Assembly: GCA_002724185.1 (NCBI GenBank)
Contig: PBOB01000045.1
Location: 1 to 64,000 of the forward strand
Length of the DNA: 64,000 bases
From: Acidiferrobacteraceae bacterium
Lineage (GTDB): Bacteria > Pseudomonadota > Gammaproteobacteria > Arenicellales > UBA868
Direction of reading: 5' to 3'
Part shown: positions 11,277-24,215 of the stretch, piece after piece
Layout of the letters: the number at the start of each line of letters is the position of its first letter
Numbering within the stretch: position 1 is the stretch's first letter
Notes under the pieces: generated by a model
Told to the model about the DNA's origin: nothing
Databases searched by the model: none
The model's input: only the letters and a program-made list of their open reading frames with translations
Program-made: the position numbers and the translations under genes

Positions 11277-12857
11277 TTAGTAAAGCCAGCTATTGACTTT
11301 GCTTACGTCATCAGCCTGAAGGTCTCCCACGAGCGCCTCCAGCTGCAGAAGCTCAAGAACATAGTCGTATCTTTCTTTCAAGTAATTGCGCTGAGCACTA
11401 AACAGGTCACGCTGACCATCGAGAACTTCGATATTTGTATTAAGCCCCGCTTCATAGCCCTCCTCTTTGGCTCTGAGCGCTCCCTGGCTTGCTCGCACAG
11501 CTTCATCAAGCGCTTCTATGCGACGAAGCCGACTGCTGATTGCCAGAAAAGCGCGACGGGTTTCAGTTTGCGTGACGAGCCGACTAGACTCATATTCTCG
11601 AGTCGCGGCAGCGAGTGTTAGCGACGCCTGCTTTATTTCCGAGCGGGTAAGGCCGCCTCGCAAAAGCGGAACAGAGAGGCGAACAGAAAAAGTAGTTCGA
11701 GTCGTGTCTGTTTTTTCTGCGTCAGTAAGGGAGCTGCCGAAGCTTGTGGTAACGGTTGGGAGTCGCGCGGCACGCTTCTTTTGCTCGTCGAGCCTGATTA
11801 CGGCGAGTTGGTGTTTTTCCGCAATAAGCTTGTTGTTATTTCTTAGGGCAGCATCGATCCAGACCGACGGCTCATTGGGGTCCGGAGATACCAGCCGCGC
11901 GTTGTCGCTGATTCCTCGGAGAACCCCGGCATCGCGACCTATAAGCAGCAATAAGTTTTGCTTGGCATCATCAAGCAGTTTTGCTGCTTCAATACCGTCG
12001 GCGACAGCGCTTTCGTATCGGGCTTCGGCATCAAACAAGTCAGTTCGAGTGCCGAGCCCGGCGTTTAGCCTTTCCATAGCTAATTCTAGTTGTCGGCCGA
12101 TAGCCTTCTGGTTCTTTTCTGAGAGCTCTAGGTTATCTGTCATGGCCAGCACCCCGAAGTAAGCCTTAGCGGTACGAAGGACTAATTCTTGCTCCGCGTG
12201 TCGATAATCGGCTCTCGCGGCCGCGATACGGAGCCTCGCTTGCTCGACAGCTATAGCGCTAGGCCGGTTGTAAAGGGTCTGGCTCAAAGATATAGAGGTT
12301 TGCAGGGTGTCGGAATGCTCGAAATCATCATCGTAAGACCTGCTTAAGCTGCTATCAAAGGTAAGCTGAGGTCGCAAAGCAGCCCGCGCCTGGGGTAGGG
12401 CCTGCTTGGCGGAGTCCCGGCGAGTGCTTTGGGCAGCGAAGATAGGGTCATGGTCGCGAGCAAGCAAATAGACCGACCATAGGTCCATTTTTATCTGCGC
12501 CGATTGATCGTTACTTTTTTTGATGGATGCCACTTCCCCCCTTTTGTCTTCTGGCTCCTCCGCAGTTGAGTCATTATTGCTCGGCTTTTCAAGAGGGGCG
12601 TCTTCGTCGGGCCCAGAAACCGCTTGTGACGGACTTTTTACTGGGATAGACAATATCTGTCCAACGTAAATCAATCCGTCTTCGCCGATTCGGTTAGCCG
12701 AGATTAAACTGGCGCAGGAGACAGAGAACGCCTCAGCAATTTCACATACCGTATCACCAGGCTGTACAACGTGGGTGGTGTCAGCCCGAACTGTCGATAC
12801 AAACATCAAGCAGGCCAACGCAACCACAAGAGAGTTTCTGTGCTCTATAACAAACAT
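11277..12857 (-). CDS. TolC-family outer-membrane channel with N-terminal LysM domain
   Basis: TolC-type proteins form the outer-membrane exit duct of type I secretion and tripartite efflux systems. The product (526 residues) has a signal peptide ending near ADT. A LysM domain follows at about residues 28-73 (THVVQPGDTVCEIAEAFSV, ANRIGEDGLIYVGQILSIP), then a Ser/Asp-rich linker (about 75-120) and a full TolC repeat pair. The TolC part starts DLWSVYLLARDHDPIFAA and ends in the GLNTNIEVLDGQRDLFSAQRNY pattern. LysM binds peptidoglycan, and its fusion to TolC is unusual. No adaptor or inner-membrane pump gene is adjacent; the neighbour is a PCMT-like gene, as commonly seen for tolC. Confidence 0.9.
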   Translation of the reverse strand: MFVIEHRNSLVVALACLMFVSTVRADTTHVVQPGDTVCEIAEAFSVSCASLISANRIGEDGLIYVGQILSIPVKSPSQAVSGPDEDAPLEKPSNNDSTAEEPEDKRGEVASIKKSNDQSAQIKMDLWSVYLLARDHDPIFAAQSTRRDSAKQALPQARAALRPQLTFDSSLSRSYDDDFEHSDTLQTSISLSQTLYNRPSAIAVEQARLRIAAARADYRHAEQELVLRTAKAYFGVLAMTDNLELSEKNQKAIGRQLELAMERLNAGLGTRTDLFDAEARYESAVADGIEAAKLLDDAKQNLLLLIGRDAGVLRGISDNARLVSPDPNEPSVWIDAALRNNNKLIAEKHQLAVIRLDEQKKRAARLPTVTTSFGSSLTDAEKTDTTRTTFSVRLSVPLLRGGLTRSEIKQASLTLAAATREYESSRLVTQTETRRAFLAISSRLRRIEALDEAVRASQGALRAKEEGYEAGLNTNIEVLDGQRDLFSAQRNYLKERYDYVLELLQLEALVGDLQADDVSKVNSWLY

Positions 12858-12876
12858 TTTTCTTTAGGCTCCTGAT

Positions 12877-13527
12877 CTAAAATATAAATTCCTTGTTTGG
12901 GCCGGCATTAGCGAGCGGCTGCAACATCGTTTCAAAGAGAGACGTTTCTACCCAGCCCCCCTCTTCCCGCGAAAATAAGACAGCCTCCATAATGGGCGGC
13001 CTGCCAATTATTGCAACCAAGCGCCCACCGACCGACAGCATGTTTTGGTAAGAGTGGGGCAAGGCCGGGACAGAGCCTGTTAGAACAATAATGTCCCAGG
13101 CGTCAGAAGACTGCCAGCCATGGGCTCCATCTCGTTTTGTTAGGCTCACATTGTTAATGTTCTCCGCTGATAATCGCTGCTTAGCTGCGCTAATGAAGTC
13201 AGCGTAAATGTCAATGCTTGTTACGTGTTTTGAGCAAGATGCGAGCAGTGCCGTAAGATAGCCGCTGCCAGTTCCAACCTCAAGAACACGGCTTTCGCTG
13301 TCCGGCCTAAGGGCTTGCAAGATCCGGGCCTCTATCTTAGGTTGCCACATTGTTTCGCCACGACCAATAGGGAGATTTAGATCAGCAAAAGCAAGCAAGC
13401 GCTGTGATTCCGACACGAACTTTTCCCTCGGCACTTTACGCATCAGGTCGAGCACCGCCGAATCTGTTACGTCCCACGGCCGGATTTGTTGCTCAATCAT
13501 ATTGAAGCGGGCCGTTTCAAAATCCAT
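12877..13527 (-). CDS. Protein-L-isoaspartate O-methyltransferase-like protein
   Basis: The 216-residue product has the PCMT layout: N-terminal NMIEQQIRPWDV, PREKFV, the substrate-side PIGRGETMWQPKIEARILQAL and the SAM-binding motif VLEVGTGSGYLTALLAS. It belongs to the subgroup often located beside tolC in proteobacteria, which may not repair isoaspartate. The motif 'PIGxGxTiSqP' of Pcm is altered to PIGRGETMWQP, so substrate is uncertain. It is encoded 20 bases upstream of the LysM-TolC gene on the same strand and is probably cotranscribed with it. Confidence 0.85.
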   Translation of the reverse strand: MDFETARFNMIEQQIRPWDVTDSAVLDLMRKVPREKFVSESQRLLAFADLNLPIGRGETMWQPKIEARILQALRPDSESRVLEVGTGSGYLTALLASCSKHVTSIDIYADFISAAKQRLSAENINNVSLTKRDGAHGWQSSDAWDIIVLTGSVPALPHSYQNMLSVGGRLVAIIGRPPIMEAVLFSREEGGWVETSLFETMLQPLANAGPNKEFIF

Positions 13528-13842
13528 CTCTGTGATACCAAGCCTATAGAACTATGAACCCCCAGTTTAGCACGCAACGATAGCGGCTCGGCTAGGCTTA
13601 GGAAATGTTTTAGCTATAGTGCCGCCCCAAGCATGGCCAAGCTGGAGCTGAAAGGCGATTCCTAATATATGGCCACAGGCAAATTAGAGCCCCGACATTG
13701 ACCGCTTTCAGGGCCTATCCTATACTGCCCAACCGTTAGTGCAGCGTGCGAGCCCAGGACTGATGTTTGCTAGCGCTGGTTTTTCATCGCGCTAGGCGTC
13801 ACAATACCCATCCTATTTTAGAGCGCGGGCATACAAGGTTTA
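13528..13842. promoter_or_regulatory. Divergent region and atp operon promoter
   Basis: This 315-base gap separates the minus-strand PCMT-like gene from atpI. A good sigma70-type promoter reads TTGACC (13698-13703), a 17-base spacer, and TATACT (13721-13726), pointing toward atpI, with a leader of about 110 bases. No other gene, repeat or RNA was recognised. In many gammaproteobacteria rsmG-parA-parB precede atpI; they are absent here. Confidence 0.7.
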
Positions 13843-15098
<1,256 letters not shown>

Positions 15099-15152
15099 GA
15101 GAGATCGCAAACGCCAAAGTTTTAAGTGACGTCTTTGAAATAGGAGAATGTT

Positions 15153-15392
15153 ATGGAAATGGGAGATGCATTGTTGTATGTCGCTGGAGCTGCACTGCTT
15201 GGCTTGGCCGGTGTTGGTGTGGGGGTAGGTGTAGGGGTTCTGGGGGCCCGTTTTTTAGAGGGGATAGCCCGACAGCCAGAATTACTACCAATGCTGAGAA
15301 CTCAGTTTTTTATAGTTATGGGGCTAGTAGACGCGATCCCCATCATTGGCGTGGCCATCGCCCTCTACATCATTTTCGCAGTTGGTGGCTAA
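15153..15392 (+). CDS. atpE: ATP synthase Fo subunit c
   Basis: This is the c-ring monomer (79 residues). The first helix has the packing motif GVGVGVGVG, the polar loop is ARQPEL, and the second helix [16 protein letters not shown] carries the ion-binding Asp60. The absence of the extra Gln/Glu and Ser/Thr residues of Na+-binding c subunits suggests proton coupling. A GGAG ribosome-binding site precedes the ATG. Confidence 0.98.
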   Translation: MEMGDALLYVAGAALLGLAGVGVGVGVGVLGARFLEGIARQPELLPMLRTQFFIVMGLVDAIPIIGVAIALYIIFAVGG

Positions 15393-15417
15393 CAGCATTT
15401 TGGGAAGGTAAGGAACG

Positions 15418-15888
15418 ATGAACATCAACGCAACACTGATCGGACAGACGATCGCCTTCGCTGTTTTTGTATGGTTCTGTATGAAGTTTATTTGGCCTCC
15501 CATCGTCGGGGCTCTTAATGAGAGGAAGACGCAAATTGCCGATGGTTTGGCAGCTGCTGAGGAGGGCAGGCGAGACAAGGCCAAGGCAGAAGGCGATGTT
15601 GCCGAAATGCTAAATGAGGCCAAAGACCAGGCGCAAGAGATAATTCGAAGGGCTGAGCGCAGAGAAACAGAGATGGTAGAGGAGGCCAAGGCCAACGCTC
15701 GAACCGAAGGAGAGAGGATACTTTTAGCAGCGCGCGGCGAGATCGATAAAGAGATGAATCTCGCTCGCGAAGAATTGCGCAAGGATGTGGCGCAATTAGC
15801 TGTTGCGGGTGCCAGCCAGATTTTGAGCAGAGAGGTGGATTCTAGCGCCCATTCAAGATTGTTGGATGAACTTGCGAAAGAGCTCTAG
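15418..15888 (+). CDS. atpF: ATP synthase Fo subunit b
   Basis: Subunit b is the peripheral stalk dimer linking Fo to F1. The 156-residue product has one N-terminal membrane helix (IGQTIAFAVFVWFCMKFIWPPI, with the usual WPP) followed by a long charged helix of Ala/Glu/Arg. Length equals that of E. coli. Confidence 0.97.
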   Translation: MNINATLIGQTIAFAVFVWFCMKFIWPPIVGALNERKTQIADGLAAAEEGRRDKAKAEGDVAEMLNEAKDQAQEIIRRAERRETEMVEEAKANARTEGERILLAARGEIDKEMNLAREELRKDVAQLAVAGASQILSREVDSSAHSRLLDELAKEL

Positions 15889-15912
15889 TGGGCCAATTCA
15901 ATAGCAGAAACA

Positions 15913-16449
15913 ATGTCAGAAAATAACAACATAGCAAGGCCATACGCGCAGGCGATATTTGAAATTGCGGAATCTAGCGGCAACTTCAGCGCTTGGTCTG
16001 AAGCGTTGGGTGTAATGGCAATGGTGGCTGTAAATCAGGACATGGCATCATTGCTGATAAACCCGCGAGTTTCACGCAAGGATATTGGGGGGGTGTTCAT
16101 TGAAGTCTGCGGCGATCAAATTGATGACCTTGGCCAAAATCTGTTGCGCCTCTTGTCGCAGAACCGTCGCCTTCATATCTTGCCTGAGATTGCACAGCGA
16201 TATGAGTTGTTGCGTGCAGAGGCTGAGAGGAGCGTACGAGCAGAGCTTGAGTCGGCATTGCCTGTTTCAGAAGAGGAGCAGCAACAAATTGCCAAAGCGC
16301 TCAAAGCGCGCCTGGGAAGGGATGTAGACCTTGTGTGCAAGATCAATGAAAAACTTATTGGAGGAGCAGTGATTCGGGCGGGCGATCTCGTGATCGATGG
16401 CTCAGTAAGAGCCCGCCTCGAAAATCTCGCGACCGCTGTAGGCGCATAG
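15913..16449 (+). CDS. atpH: ATP synthase F1 subunit delta
   Basis: Subunit delta joins the peripheral stalk to the top of the alpha3beta3 head. The 178-residue product shows the N-terminal ARPYAQAIFEIAESSG motif and the C-terminal IGGAVIRAGDLVIDGSVRARL pattern. It sits in the normal operon position between atpF and atpA. Confidence 0.97.
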   Translation: MSENNNIARPYAQAIFEIAESSGNFSAWSEALGVMAMVAVNQDMASLLINPRVSRKDIGGVFIEVCGDQIDDLGQNLLRLLSQNRRLHILPEIAQRYELLRAEAERSVRAELESALPVSEEEQQQIAKALKARLGRDVDLVCKINEKLIGGAVIRAGDLVIDGSVRARLENLATAVGA

Positions 16450-16487
16450 TTCTCCATGAACATAGCAGCAACAAAGAGGATTGAGAT

Positions 16488-18035
16488 ATGTCTATGCAGT
16501 TAAAGCCGTCTGAAATCAGTGAGCTGATCAAGGAGCGTATAAAAGATTTCGACGCGAGCACTGAGGCTCGTACGGAAGGCACAGTAGTTAGTTTAACCGA
16601 TGGTATTTCCCGTATTCACGGTCTTGCTGATGCGATGCAGGGCGAAATGCTGGAGTTTCCTGGAGACACCTTTGGTTTGGCGCTTAACCTAGAGCAAGAC
16701 TCAGTTGGTGCCGTAGTGCTTGGGGACTATGAGCATATAGTTGAAGGCGACACAGTAAAATGCACCGGCAGAATTCTGGAGGTCCCCGTAGGCGATGGGC
16801 TGCTTGGTCGCGTTGTCGATTCTTTGGGCAACCCTATTGACGGAAAAGGAGCGGTTAAAACGGAAAGCACGTCTCCCATTGAAAAGGTGGCTCCTGGCGT
16901 AATCAGTCGGCAGTCTGTATCGGAGCCCGTACAAACCGGTCTTAAAGCTATCGACTCAATGGTACCAATAGGCCGAGGCCAGCGGGAGTTAATAATAGGG
17001 GATCGCCAAACCGGAAAGACAGCGGTTGCGATCGACACGATTATTAATCAAAAAGGCACGGGCATTAAGTGCATTTACGTTGCCATTGGACAAAAAGCAT
17101 CTTCTGTGGCGAATGTTGTCGCCAAGCTTGAAGAGCACGGCGCAATGGAGCACACGATCGTTGTCGCTGCTTCCGCGTCTGAGTCGGCAGCGATGCAGTA
17201 CATCGCTCCATATTCTGGCTGTAGCATGGGAGAATATTTCCGGGACAAAGGGGAAGACGCTCTAATTATTTACGACGACCTTACGAAACAGGCATGGGCA
17301 TATCGCCAGGTTAGCCTTTTGTTGCGTCGCCCGCCTGGAAGGGAGGCCTACCCAGGAGACGTGTTTTATCTACATTCGAGACTGCTGGAGCGCGCTGCCC
17401 GAATTAACGCGGATGAGGTCGAAAAGATTACGGGCGGAGCTGTAACCGGGAAAACGGGCTCTTTAACGGCGCTGCCAATAATTGAAACTCAGGCTGGCGA
17501 TGTTTCCGCCTTCGTTCCCACCAACGTCATTTCAATTACCGATGGTCAAATATTCCTCGAGACTGATCTCTTTAACGCGGGAATAAGGCCGGCTATTAAT
17601 GCGGGGCTGTCAGTTTCTCGGGTTGGTGGTGCAGCGCAAACTGGGCTTATCAAGAAACTTGGTGGGGGGATACGTTTGGCGCTTGCCCAATTTAGAGAGC
17701 TAGCGGCATTTTCCCAGTTCGCCTCAGATCTTGATGAGGCTACTCGCAAGCAGCTTGAAAGGGGAGAGCGCAGCACTGAAATGATGAAACAAAAACAATA
17801 TGCTCCGATGTCTGTCGGTGCGATGGCTGTGAGCCTGTTCGCTACTAACGAGGGCTATTTGGATGATGTGGAGTCAAACAAGGTGGTTGATTTCGAGCAG
17901 GCGCTCCAGAGCCATATTAAAAGTCATAATAGCGCCCTACTGGACGAGCTCAACAGCAACCAGGCTTATGATGAAGCCGTTGCTGATAAGTTGCATGCAG
18001 CGCTGAAGGACTTTAAACAAAATGGCGCATGGTAA
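16488..18035 (+). CDS. atpA: ATP synthase F1 subunit alpha
   Basis: This is the non-catalytic nucleotide-binding subunit of the F1 head. The 515-residue product has a P-loop GDRQTGKTA, the [14 protein letters not shown] segment, [16 protein letters not shown] and the Arg-finger region [11 protein letters not shown]...ISRVGGAAQ-type block (here [12 protein letters not shown]). Length and order are standard. Confidence 0.98.
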   Translation: MSMQLKPSEISELIKERIKDFDASTEARTEGTVVSLTDGISRIHGLADAMQGEMLEFPGDTFGLALNLEQDSVGAVVLGDYEHIVEGDTVKCTGRILEVPVGDGLLGRVVDSLGNPIDGKGAVKTESTSPIEKVAPGVISRQSVSEPVQTGLKAIDSMVPIGRGQRELIIGDRQTGKTAVAIDTIINQKGTGIKCIYVAIGQKASSVANVVAKLEEHGAMEHTIVVAASASESAAMQYIAPYSGCSMGEYFRDKGEDALIIYDDLTKQAWAYRQVSLLLRRPPGREAYPGDVFYLHSRLLERAARINADEVEKITGGAVTGKTGSLTALPIIETQAGDVSAFVPTNVISITDGQIFLETDLFNAGIRPAINAGLSVSRVGGAAQTGLIKKLGGGIRLALAQFRELAAFSQFASDLDEATRKQLERGERSTEMMKQKQYAPMSVGAMAVSLFATNEGYLDDVESNKVVDFEQALQSHIKSHNSALLDELNSNQAYDEAVADKLHAALKDFKQNGAW

Positions 18036-18075
18036 GTGCATGTTCAACAAAGAACTGATTAAGGAAAGTTAGCAT

Positions 18076-18939
18076 ATGGCAGGCGGCAAAGAGATTCGCA
18101 CCAAGATCAGGAGCATTCAAAATACTCAGAAGATCACAAAGGCAATGGAAATGGTTGCTGCGAGCAAGATGCGTCGCGCCCAAGACCGTATGAGGCAAGC
18201 CCGGCCTTATGCTGAGAAGATGAGAGGTGTGGTCGCCCATCTTTCACAAGCAAGCCTCGAATACAAACACGCTTTCACAGAGGCGCGTGAAATAAGAAGG
18301 GTTGGATTTATTATTGTTTCAACTGATCGGGGACTATGCGGGGGCCTTAACATCAATCTGTTTCGCGAAACCGTTAATGCGCTATCTGAGTGGAACGATA
18401 AGAGCATCGAGATTGATGTCACAACATTTGGAAGCAAGGGGCTGTCTTTTTTTAAGCGCATTGGTACCAATATTGTTTCAGAGGCGACAAAACTTGGAGA
18501 TGCTCCACAACTGACATCCCTTATTGGCGCGATAAAGATAATGCTAGACGCTTATGTTGAGGGGAGAATTGATCGTCTCTATATAGCGAACAATAGATTT
18601 GTATCAGCAATGTCCCAAACCCCCACTGTAGAGCAGCTTCTTCCAATTCACGCAGATGTTCCAGATGACAAGCTGAAAAACCATTGGGATTATCTTTATG
18701 AGCCAGATGCTCGTGAGGTGGTTGACGCCTTAATGACTCGTTACATCGAGTCACTCATATACCAAAGCGTAACAGAGAACATTGCTTGTGAGATGGCGGC
18801 TAGAATGGTGGCCATGAAATCAGCGTCGGATAATGCGGGCACCTTAATCGATGAACTACAGCTTGTATATAACAAAGCTAGACAGGCCGCTATCACCCAA
18901 GAGATAGCAGAAATTGTGGGAGGAGCAGCTGCGGTCTAG
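18076..18939 (+). CDS. atpG: ATP synthase F1 subunit gamma
   Basis: Subunit gamma is the rotating central shaft. The 287-residue product begins [20 protein letters not shown] (the N-terminal helix) and has the conserved [15 protein letters not shown] segment. It ends with the C-terminal helix [24 protein letters not shown]. Located between atpA and atpD as usual. Confidence 0.98.
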   Translation: MAGGKEIRTKIRSIQNTQKITKAMEMVAASKMRRAQDRMRQARPYAEKMRGVVAHLSQASLEYKHAFTEAREIRRVGFIIVSTDRGLCGGLNINLFRETVNALSEWNDKSIEIDVTTFGSKGLSFFKRIGTNIVSEATKLGDAPQLTSLIGAIKIMLDAYVEGRIDRLYIANNRFVSAMSQTPTVEQLLPIHADVPDDKLKNHWDYLYEPDAREVVDALMTRYIESLIYQSVTENIACEMAARMVAMKSASDNAGTLIDELQLVYNKARQAAITQEIAEIVGGAAAV

Positions 18940-18976
18940 CCCCCAAATAAAAAAGCCAGATGAAGAGGAACTATAA

Positions 18977-20359
<1,383 letters not shown>

Positions 20360-20376
20360 TGGGTAGTTGAATAATC

Positions 20377-20805
20377 ATGGCCGGAACAATACAGGTTGAT
20401 ATCGTTAGCGCAGAAGAGGAAATCTGGTCAGGTCAGGGAACCATGATTTTTGCTCCAGCGGAAATGGGGGAGATCGGCATTGCGCCGCAGCATGCGCCGT
20501 TACTTACCCGCTTGAAGGCTGGCGAGATTAGGGTGCAGCAGGAGTCTGGGGAAGAGCAGTTTTTCTATGTTTCAGGTGGCATGCTAGAGGTTCAGGGCCA
20601 CCTCGTAACTGTTTTGTCAGATACGGCTCTGAGGGCAGATGATCTTGATGAAGCTGCAGCACTCGAAGCCCAGCGACGCGCAGAACAAGCGCTCTCGGAC
20701 CAAACTAGCGACCTCGAGCTTGCTAAAGCTAAAGCTGAGCTGATTCAGGCCGCCGCTCAAATTCGGGCAATACAAAAACTGCGCGCCAAGGGAGGGCGTG
20801 CGTAG
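20377..20805 (+). CDS. atpC: ATP synthase F1 subunit epsilon
   Basis: Epsilon couples the rotor to the c-ring and inhibits ATP hydrolysis. The 142-residue product has an N-terminal beta-sandwich (QVDIVSAEEEIWSG, MGEIGIAPQHAPLLTRLK, FFYVSGGMLEVQ) and a C-terminal helical hairpin ending IQKLRAKGGRA. It closes the atp operon. Confidence 0.97.
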   Translation: MAGTIQVDIVSAEEEIWSGQGTMIFAPAEMGEIGIAPQHAPLLTRLKAGEIRVQQESGEEQFFYVSGGMLEVQGHLVTVLSDTALRADDLDEAAALEAQRRAEQALSDQTSDLELAKAKAELIQAAAQIRAIQKLRAKGGRA

Positions 20806-20866
20806 AGAGCCGCATGCCACTAATAATGGCTAGAGCGATTTTGCATCCATATAGGCCAGTTTAAGT

Positions 20867-20895
20867 TTGAGTTTGCTTAAAGAATAAATTATGCT
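20867..20895 (+). promoter_or_regulatory. Candidate promoter of glmU-glmS
   Basis: TTGAGT (20867-20872) and TATGCT (20890-20895) are separated by exactly 17 bases in the 157-base gap between atpC and glmU. They leave a leader of about 60 bases. Read by eye only; no clear atp terminator was seen before it. Confidence 0.45.
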
Positions 20896-20962
20896 CAGGC
20901 CCGCACTTAGATCTTAGGCAAAAGGCGCCCATAGCATAGCGTCTTACCTGGCTATTTACTCC

Positions 20963-22336
20963 ATGAAAAGAACGGAAGTAATTGTTCTTGCCGCTGGCAA
21001 AGGCACCAGAATGCACTCGGATGCACCAAAAGTGCTACAAACACTGGGTGGCTTATCTCTAATTGACCACGTACTTGGTTCTGTTCGAGCATTACAACCC
21101 TCGAGGATTCACGTTGTTTATGGTTACGGCGGTGGAGCTGTGAAAGATGTTACTGAAGGAGATGATCTAAATTGGGTAGAGCAGACAGAACAGTTGGGCA
21201 CAGGCCATGCTGTCAGTCAGGCGATACCATTTGTTGATCAAGATTCAGATGTTCTGGTGGTTTATGGCGATGTGCCGTTGGTGGGTGCTGATACAATGAA
21301 CCGTTTGATCGGCGCCTCGAAATCAAGATGTCTCGCTCTCTTGACTGCGGTTTTGCCTGACCCCGTGGGTTATGGCCGGGTAGTTCGCTCAAGCGACGGG
21401 AACGTAGCCGAGATAGTTGAAGAAGTGGATGCTACTGATGAGCAAAAGGCGATCTGTGAAATCAATGTAGGCTTTCTTTCCAGCCCCGCGAAGCTGCTGT
21501 CGGACTGGTTAAGACGGATTGATGATGTAAATTCGCAGCGCGAGCACTACTTGACAGATATTGTTGGGCTCGTAGTTGCTGACGGCGGATGTGTCGTTGC
21601 ATGTCGGACGGCAGATGCTGTGGAAGCGGTTGGTGTCAATAGTGTCGCCGAGCTAGCTGATGCAGAGCGAGCTTTTCAGAATCGGCAGGCATATCTACTG
21701 ATGGATAACGGATTAACCCTGAGGGACCCAAATCGATTTGATTTGAGAGGGTCGCTAACGTTCGGGCCAGGAGCCGCCATTGATGTGAACACCATAATCG
21801 AAGGCAGAGTGCAATTGGGCAGCAGAGTAACAATCGGCCCAAACTGCTATGTTAGAGATTGCACAATAGGCGATGATACGGTTGTTGAGGCAAATTGTGT
21901 GCTTGATGGAGCGACTATTGGGCTTAGTTGTATGATTGGGCCGTTTGCTCGATTGCGTCCGCAAACGGAACTGGGAGACGGTACAAGGGTTGGTAACTTC
22001 GTTGAAATCAAAAAGAGCCGAATAGGCAGCGGCACCAAAGCGAATCATTTGGCTTACCTAGGTGATGCAGAGGTTGGCAGCAATGTAAATATTGGGGCCG
22101 GTGTCATTACTTGTAATTACGATGGCACGTATAAACACAAGACTACGATAGAAAATGATGCGTTCATTGGTTCTGACACTCAACTTATCGCGCCTGTTAC
22201 TATTGGTCGGGGAGCGACTATTGGTGCGGGATCAACAATAAGGCGAGACGCCCCCCCCGAAAAACTAACGCTAACTACCGAAGAGACAAAAACACTTGGC
22301 CGTTGGCGACCAAGCAAGAAATCTGAGACCGAATAA
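20963..22336 (+). CDS. glmU: Bifunctional GlmU (GlcN-1-P acetyltransferase / UDP-GlcNAc pyrophosphorylase)
   Basis: GlmU makes UDP-GlcNAc for peptidoglycan and lipopolysaccharide. The N-terminal uridylyltransferase domain starts VIVLAAGKGTRMHSDAPKVL and has YGDVPL. The C-terminal left-handed beta-helix contains hexapeptide repeats (from about residue 250) and the acetyltransferase block NFVEIKKSRIGSGTKANHLAYLGD...GAGVITCNYDG. At 457 residues it matches E. coli (456). It is followed 13 bases later by glmS, the previous step but one in the pathway. Confidence 0.97.
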   Translation: MKRTEVIVLAAGKGTRMHSDAPKVLQTLGGLSLIDHVLGSVRALQPSRIHVVYGYGGGAVKDVTEGDDLNWVEQTEQLGTGHAVSQAIPFVDQDSDVLVVYGDVPLVGADTMNRLIGASKSRCLALLTAVLPDPVGYGRVVRSSDGNVAEIVEEVDATDEQKAICEINVGFLSSPAKLLSDWLRRIDDVNSQREHYLTDIVGLVVADGGCVVACRTADAVEAVGVNSVAELADAERAFQNRQAYLLMDNGLTLRDPNRFDLRGSLTFGPGAAIDVNTIIEGRVQLGSRVTIGPNCYVRDCTIGDDTVVEANCVLDGATIGLSCMIGPFARLRPQTELGDGTRVGNFVEIKKSRIGSGTKANHLAYLGDAEVGSNVNIGAGVITCNYDGTYKHKTTIENDAFIGSDTQLIAPVTIGRGATIGAGSTIRRDAPPEKLTLTTEETKTLGRWRPSKKSETE

Positions 22337-22349
22337 CATAACTAGAGAT

Positions 22350-24215
22350 ATGTGTGGAATAGTAGGAGCCATTGCAAAAGATAACATTGCCACTTACCTT
22401 GTGGACGGGCTTCGTCGACTTGAATACAGGGGTTACGATTCAGCTGGCATAGCGGTTATAGAGGACAATGGCGGTTTAAAGCGGTCACGCGCCGTCGGGC
22501 GCGTTGAAGCGCTAGAAAAAATCTTAGTGGATCGGCCTCTACAAGGCAAGGTTGGTCTTGCGCATACACGCTGGGCGACACATGGTGGAGTGACAGAGCC
22601 CAACGCCCACCCCCATATTTGCCGAGACGCCTTGGCTTTGGTTTGCAATGGTATTGTGGAGAATCATAGCAGCCTTCGGCGGGCACAGCACGATGCTGGT
22701 TTACCATTTACTTCTGACACCGACACCGAGGTAGTAGTTCATCAAGTATATCTACATAAGGTAGCCGGCCTTGATCTAGCGGAAGCAGTACGCCACACCT
22801 TAGGAGAATTACGTGGAAGTTTTGCCTTTGCTGTTATGAATGTAGATGAGCCTGATAGATTGGTCGTAGCTCGCCAAGGACCGCCGCTGTTAATTGGCAT
22901 TACTGATGAAGGGTTTTATGTGGCCTCAGATATCGCAGCATTGCTTCCTGTAACAAGAGAGTACATAGTGCTAGAAAATGGCGACGTTGCAGACTTGCGA
23001 AGGAGTAGTTTTACGATTACGAATCCTAACGGTCAGCTTGTGAAGCGTAAAACACTTCACAGTCGCCAAGCGGGCGACGCCGCAGAGCTGGGCGAATACC
23101 GGCATTACATGCAAAAAGAGATTCACGAACAACCCCGTGCTGTCGCCGATACACTTGAAGGGAGGATAAGCAGAGATCGCGTGCTAGAAGAGTCTTTCGG
23201 CCATCGCGCACAAGAACTCTTTAGCAAAACACAGGCCGTTCAAATAATGGCATGTGGAACTAGTTTTCACGCGGGGTTGGTTGCTAAACATTGGTTAGAA
23301 TATGTAGGCATCCCCTGTAACGTGGAAATTGCAAGTGAGTACCGCTATCGCCGACATCCAATCCAGCCTGGAACCCTAGCCATTACGATTTCTCAATCAG
23401 GTGAAACTGCAGATACATTATCGGCACTTGAAGAGGCAAAACGACAAGGCGTTCTTGGTTCGCTCACGATTTGTAATGTTCCAGAATCTTCCCTTGTTCG
23501 GGAATCGGACCTGCAGTTTATGACCCACGCTGGCCCAGAAGTTGGGGTAGCCTCAACAAAAACGTTTACAACGGCCATGACTGGGCTGATGTTATTGGCG
23601 CTCATTCTAGCAAGGCGACACGGTTATGATGAAGGGTTTGAGTCACATGTGATCCGACAGTTGAGGGCGCTACCTTCTGCTCTCGAGGATGCGTTGGCGA
23701 TGGAGCCAGAAATTGCGATAGTGTCACGCCATCTTGGCGATAAGCAACATGCATTGTTTTTAGGACGAGGCGCCCATTACCCTACAGCTCTAGAAGGCGC
23801 TCTCAAGCTAAAAGAAATTTCGTATGTGCACGCCGAAGCTTATCCGGCAGGTGAGCTTAAGCATGGTCCGTTGGCGTTGGTAGACGAAGATATGCCGGTC
23901 ATTGTAGTTGCTCCAAACGACCTTCTGCTTGAAAAGCTAAAATCAAATATGGAAGAAGTAAGGGCCCGTGGTGGCAGGCTCTATGTTTTTTCCGACCCCG
24001 AAACAGAATTTGAACCTCAAGACGGTGTAGAAATTATACGCGTTACACAATCCGATAACTCAGCTAATCATGGACTAAATCGTGCGGTTGATAGTGCGAT
24101 AGCTCCTATTTTGTATACTGTGCCACTGCAACTGCTGGCCTATCATGTTGCTCTTATTAAGGGTACCGACGTCGACAAGCCAAGGAATTTAGCGAAGTCT
24201 GTTACTGTGGAGTAG
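22350..24215 (+). CDS. glmS: Glutamine-fructose-6-phosphate aminotransferase (isomerizing)
   Basis: GlmS makes glucosamine-6-P from fructose-6-P and glutamine. ATG at 22350 exposes the catalytic Cys2 (MCGIVGAI) after Met removal; the open frame extends further upstream but would bury this Cys. The glutaminase domain (RLEYRGYDSAGIA, HTRWATHG, CNGIVENH) is followed by two SIS isomerase domains (ACGTSFHAGL, ISQSGETADT, STKTFT). The C-terminus ends PRNLAKSVTVE. 621 residues, normal length. Confidence 0.98.
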   Translation: MCGIVGAIAKDNIATYLVDGLRRLEYRGYDSAGIAVIEDNGGLKRSRAVGRVEALEKILVDRPLQGKVGLAHTRWATHGGVTEPNAHPHICRDALALVCNGIVENHSSLRRAQHDAGLPFTSDTDTEVVVHQVYLHKVAGLDLAEAVRHTLGELRGSFAFAVMNVDEPDRLVVARQGPPLLIGITDEGFYVASDIAALLPVTREYIVLENGDVADLRRSSFTITNPNGQLVKRKTLHSRQAGDAAELGEYRHYMQKEIHEQPRAVADTLEGRISRDRVLEESFGHRAQELFSKTQAVQIMACGTSFHAGLVAKHWLEYVGIPCNVEIASEYRYRRHPIQPGTLAITISQSGETADTLSALEEAKRQGVLGSLTICNVPESSLVRESDLQFMTHAGPEVGVASTKTFTTAMTGLMLLALILARRHGYDEGFESHVIRQLRALPSALEDALAMEPEIAIVSRHLGDKQHALFLGRGAHYPTALEGALKLKEISYVHAEAYPAGELKHGPLALVDEDMPVIVVAPNDLLLEKLKSNMEEVRARGGRLYVFSDPETEFEPQDGVEIIRVTQSDNSANHGLNRAVDSAIAPILYTVPLQLLAYHVALIKGTDVDKPRNLAKSVTVE

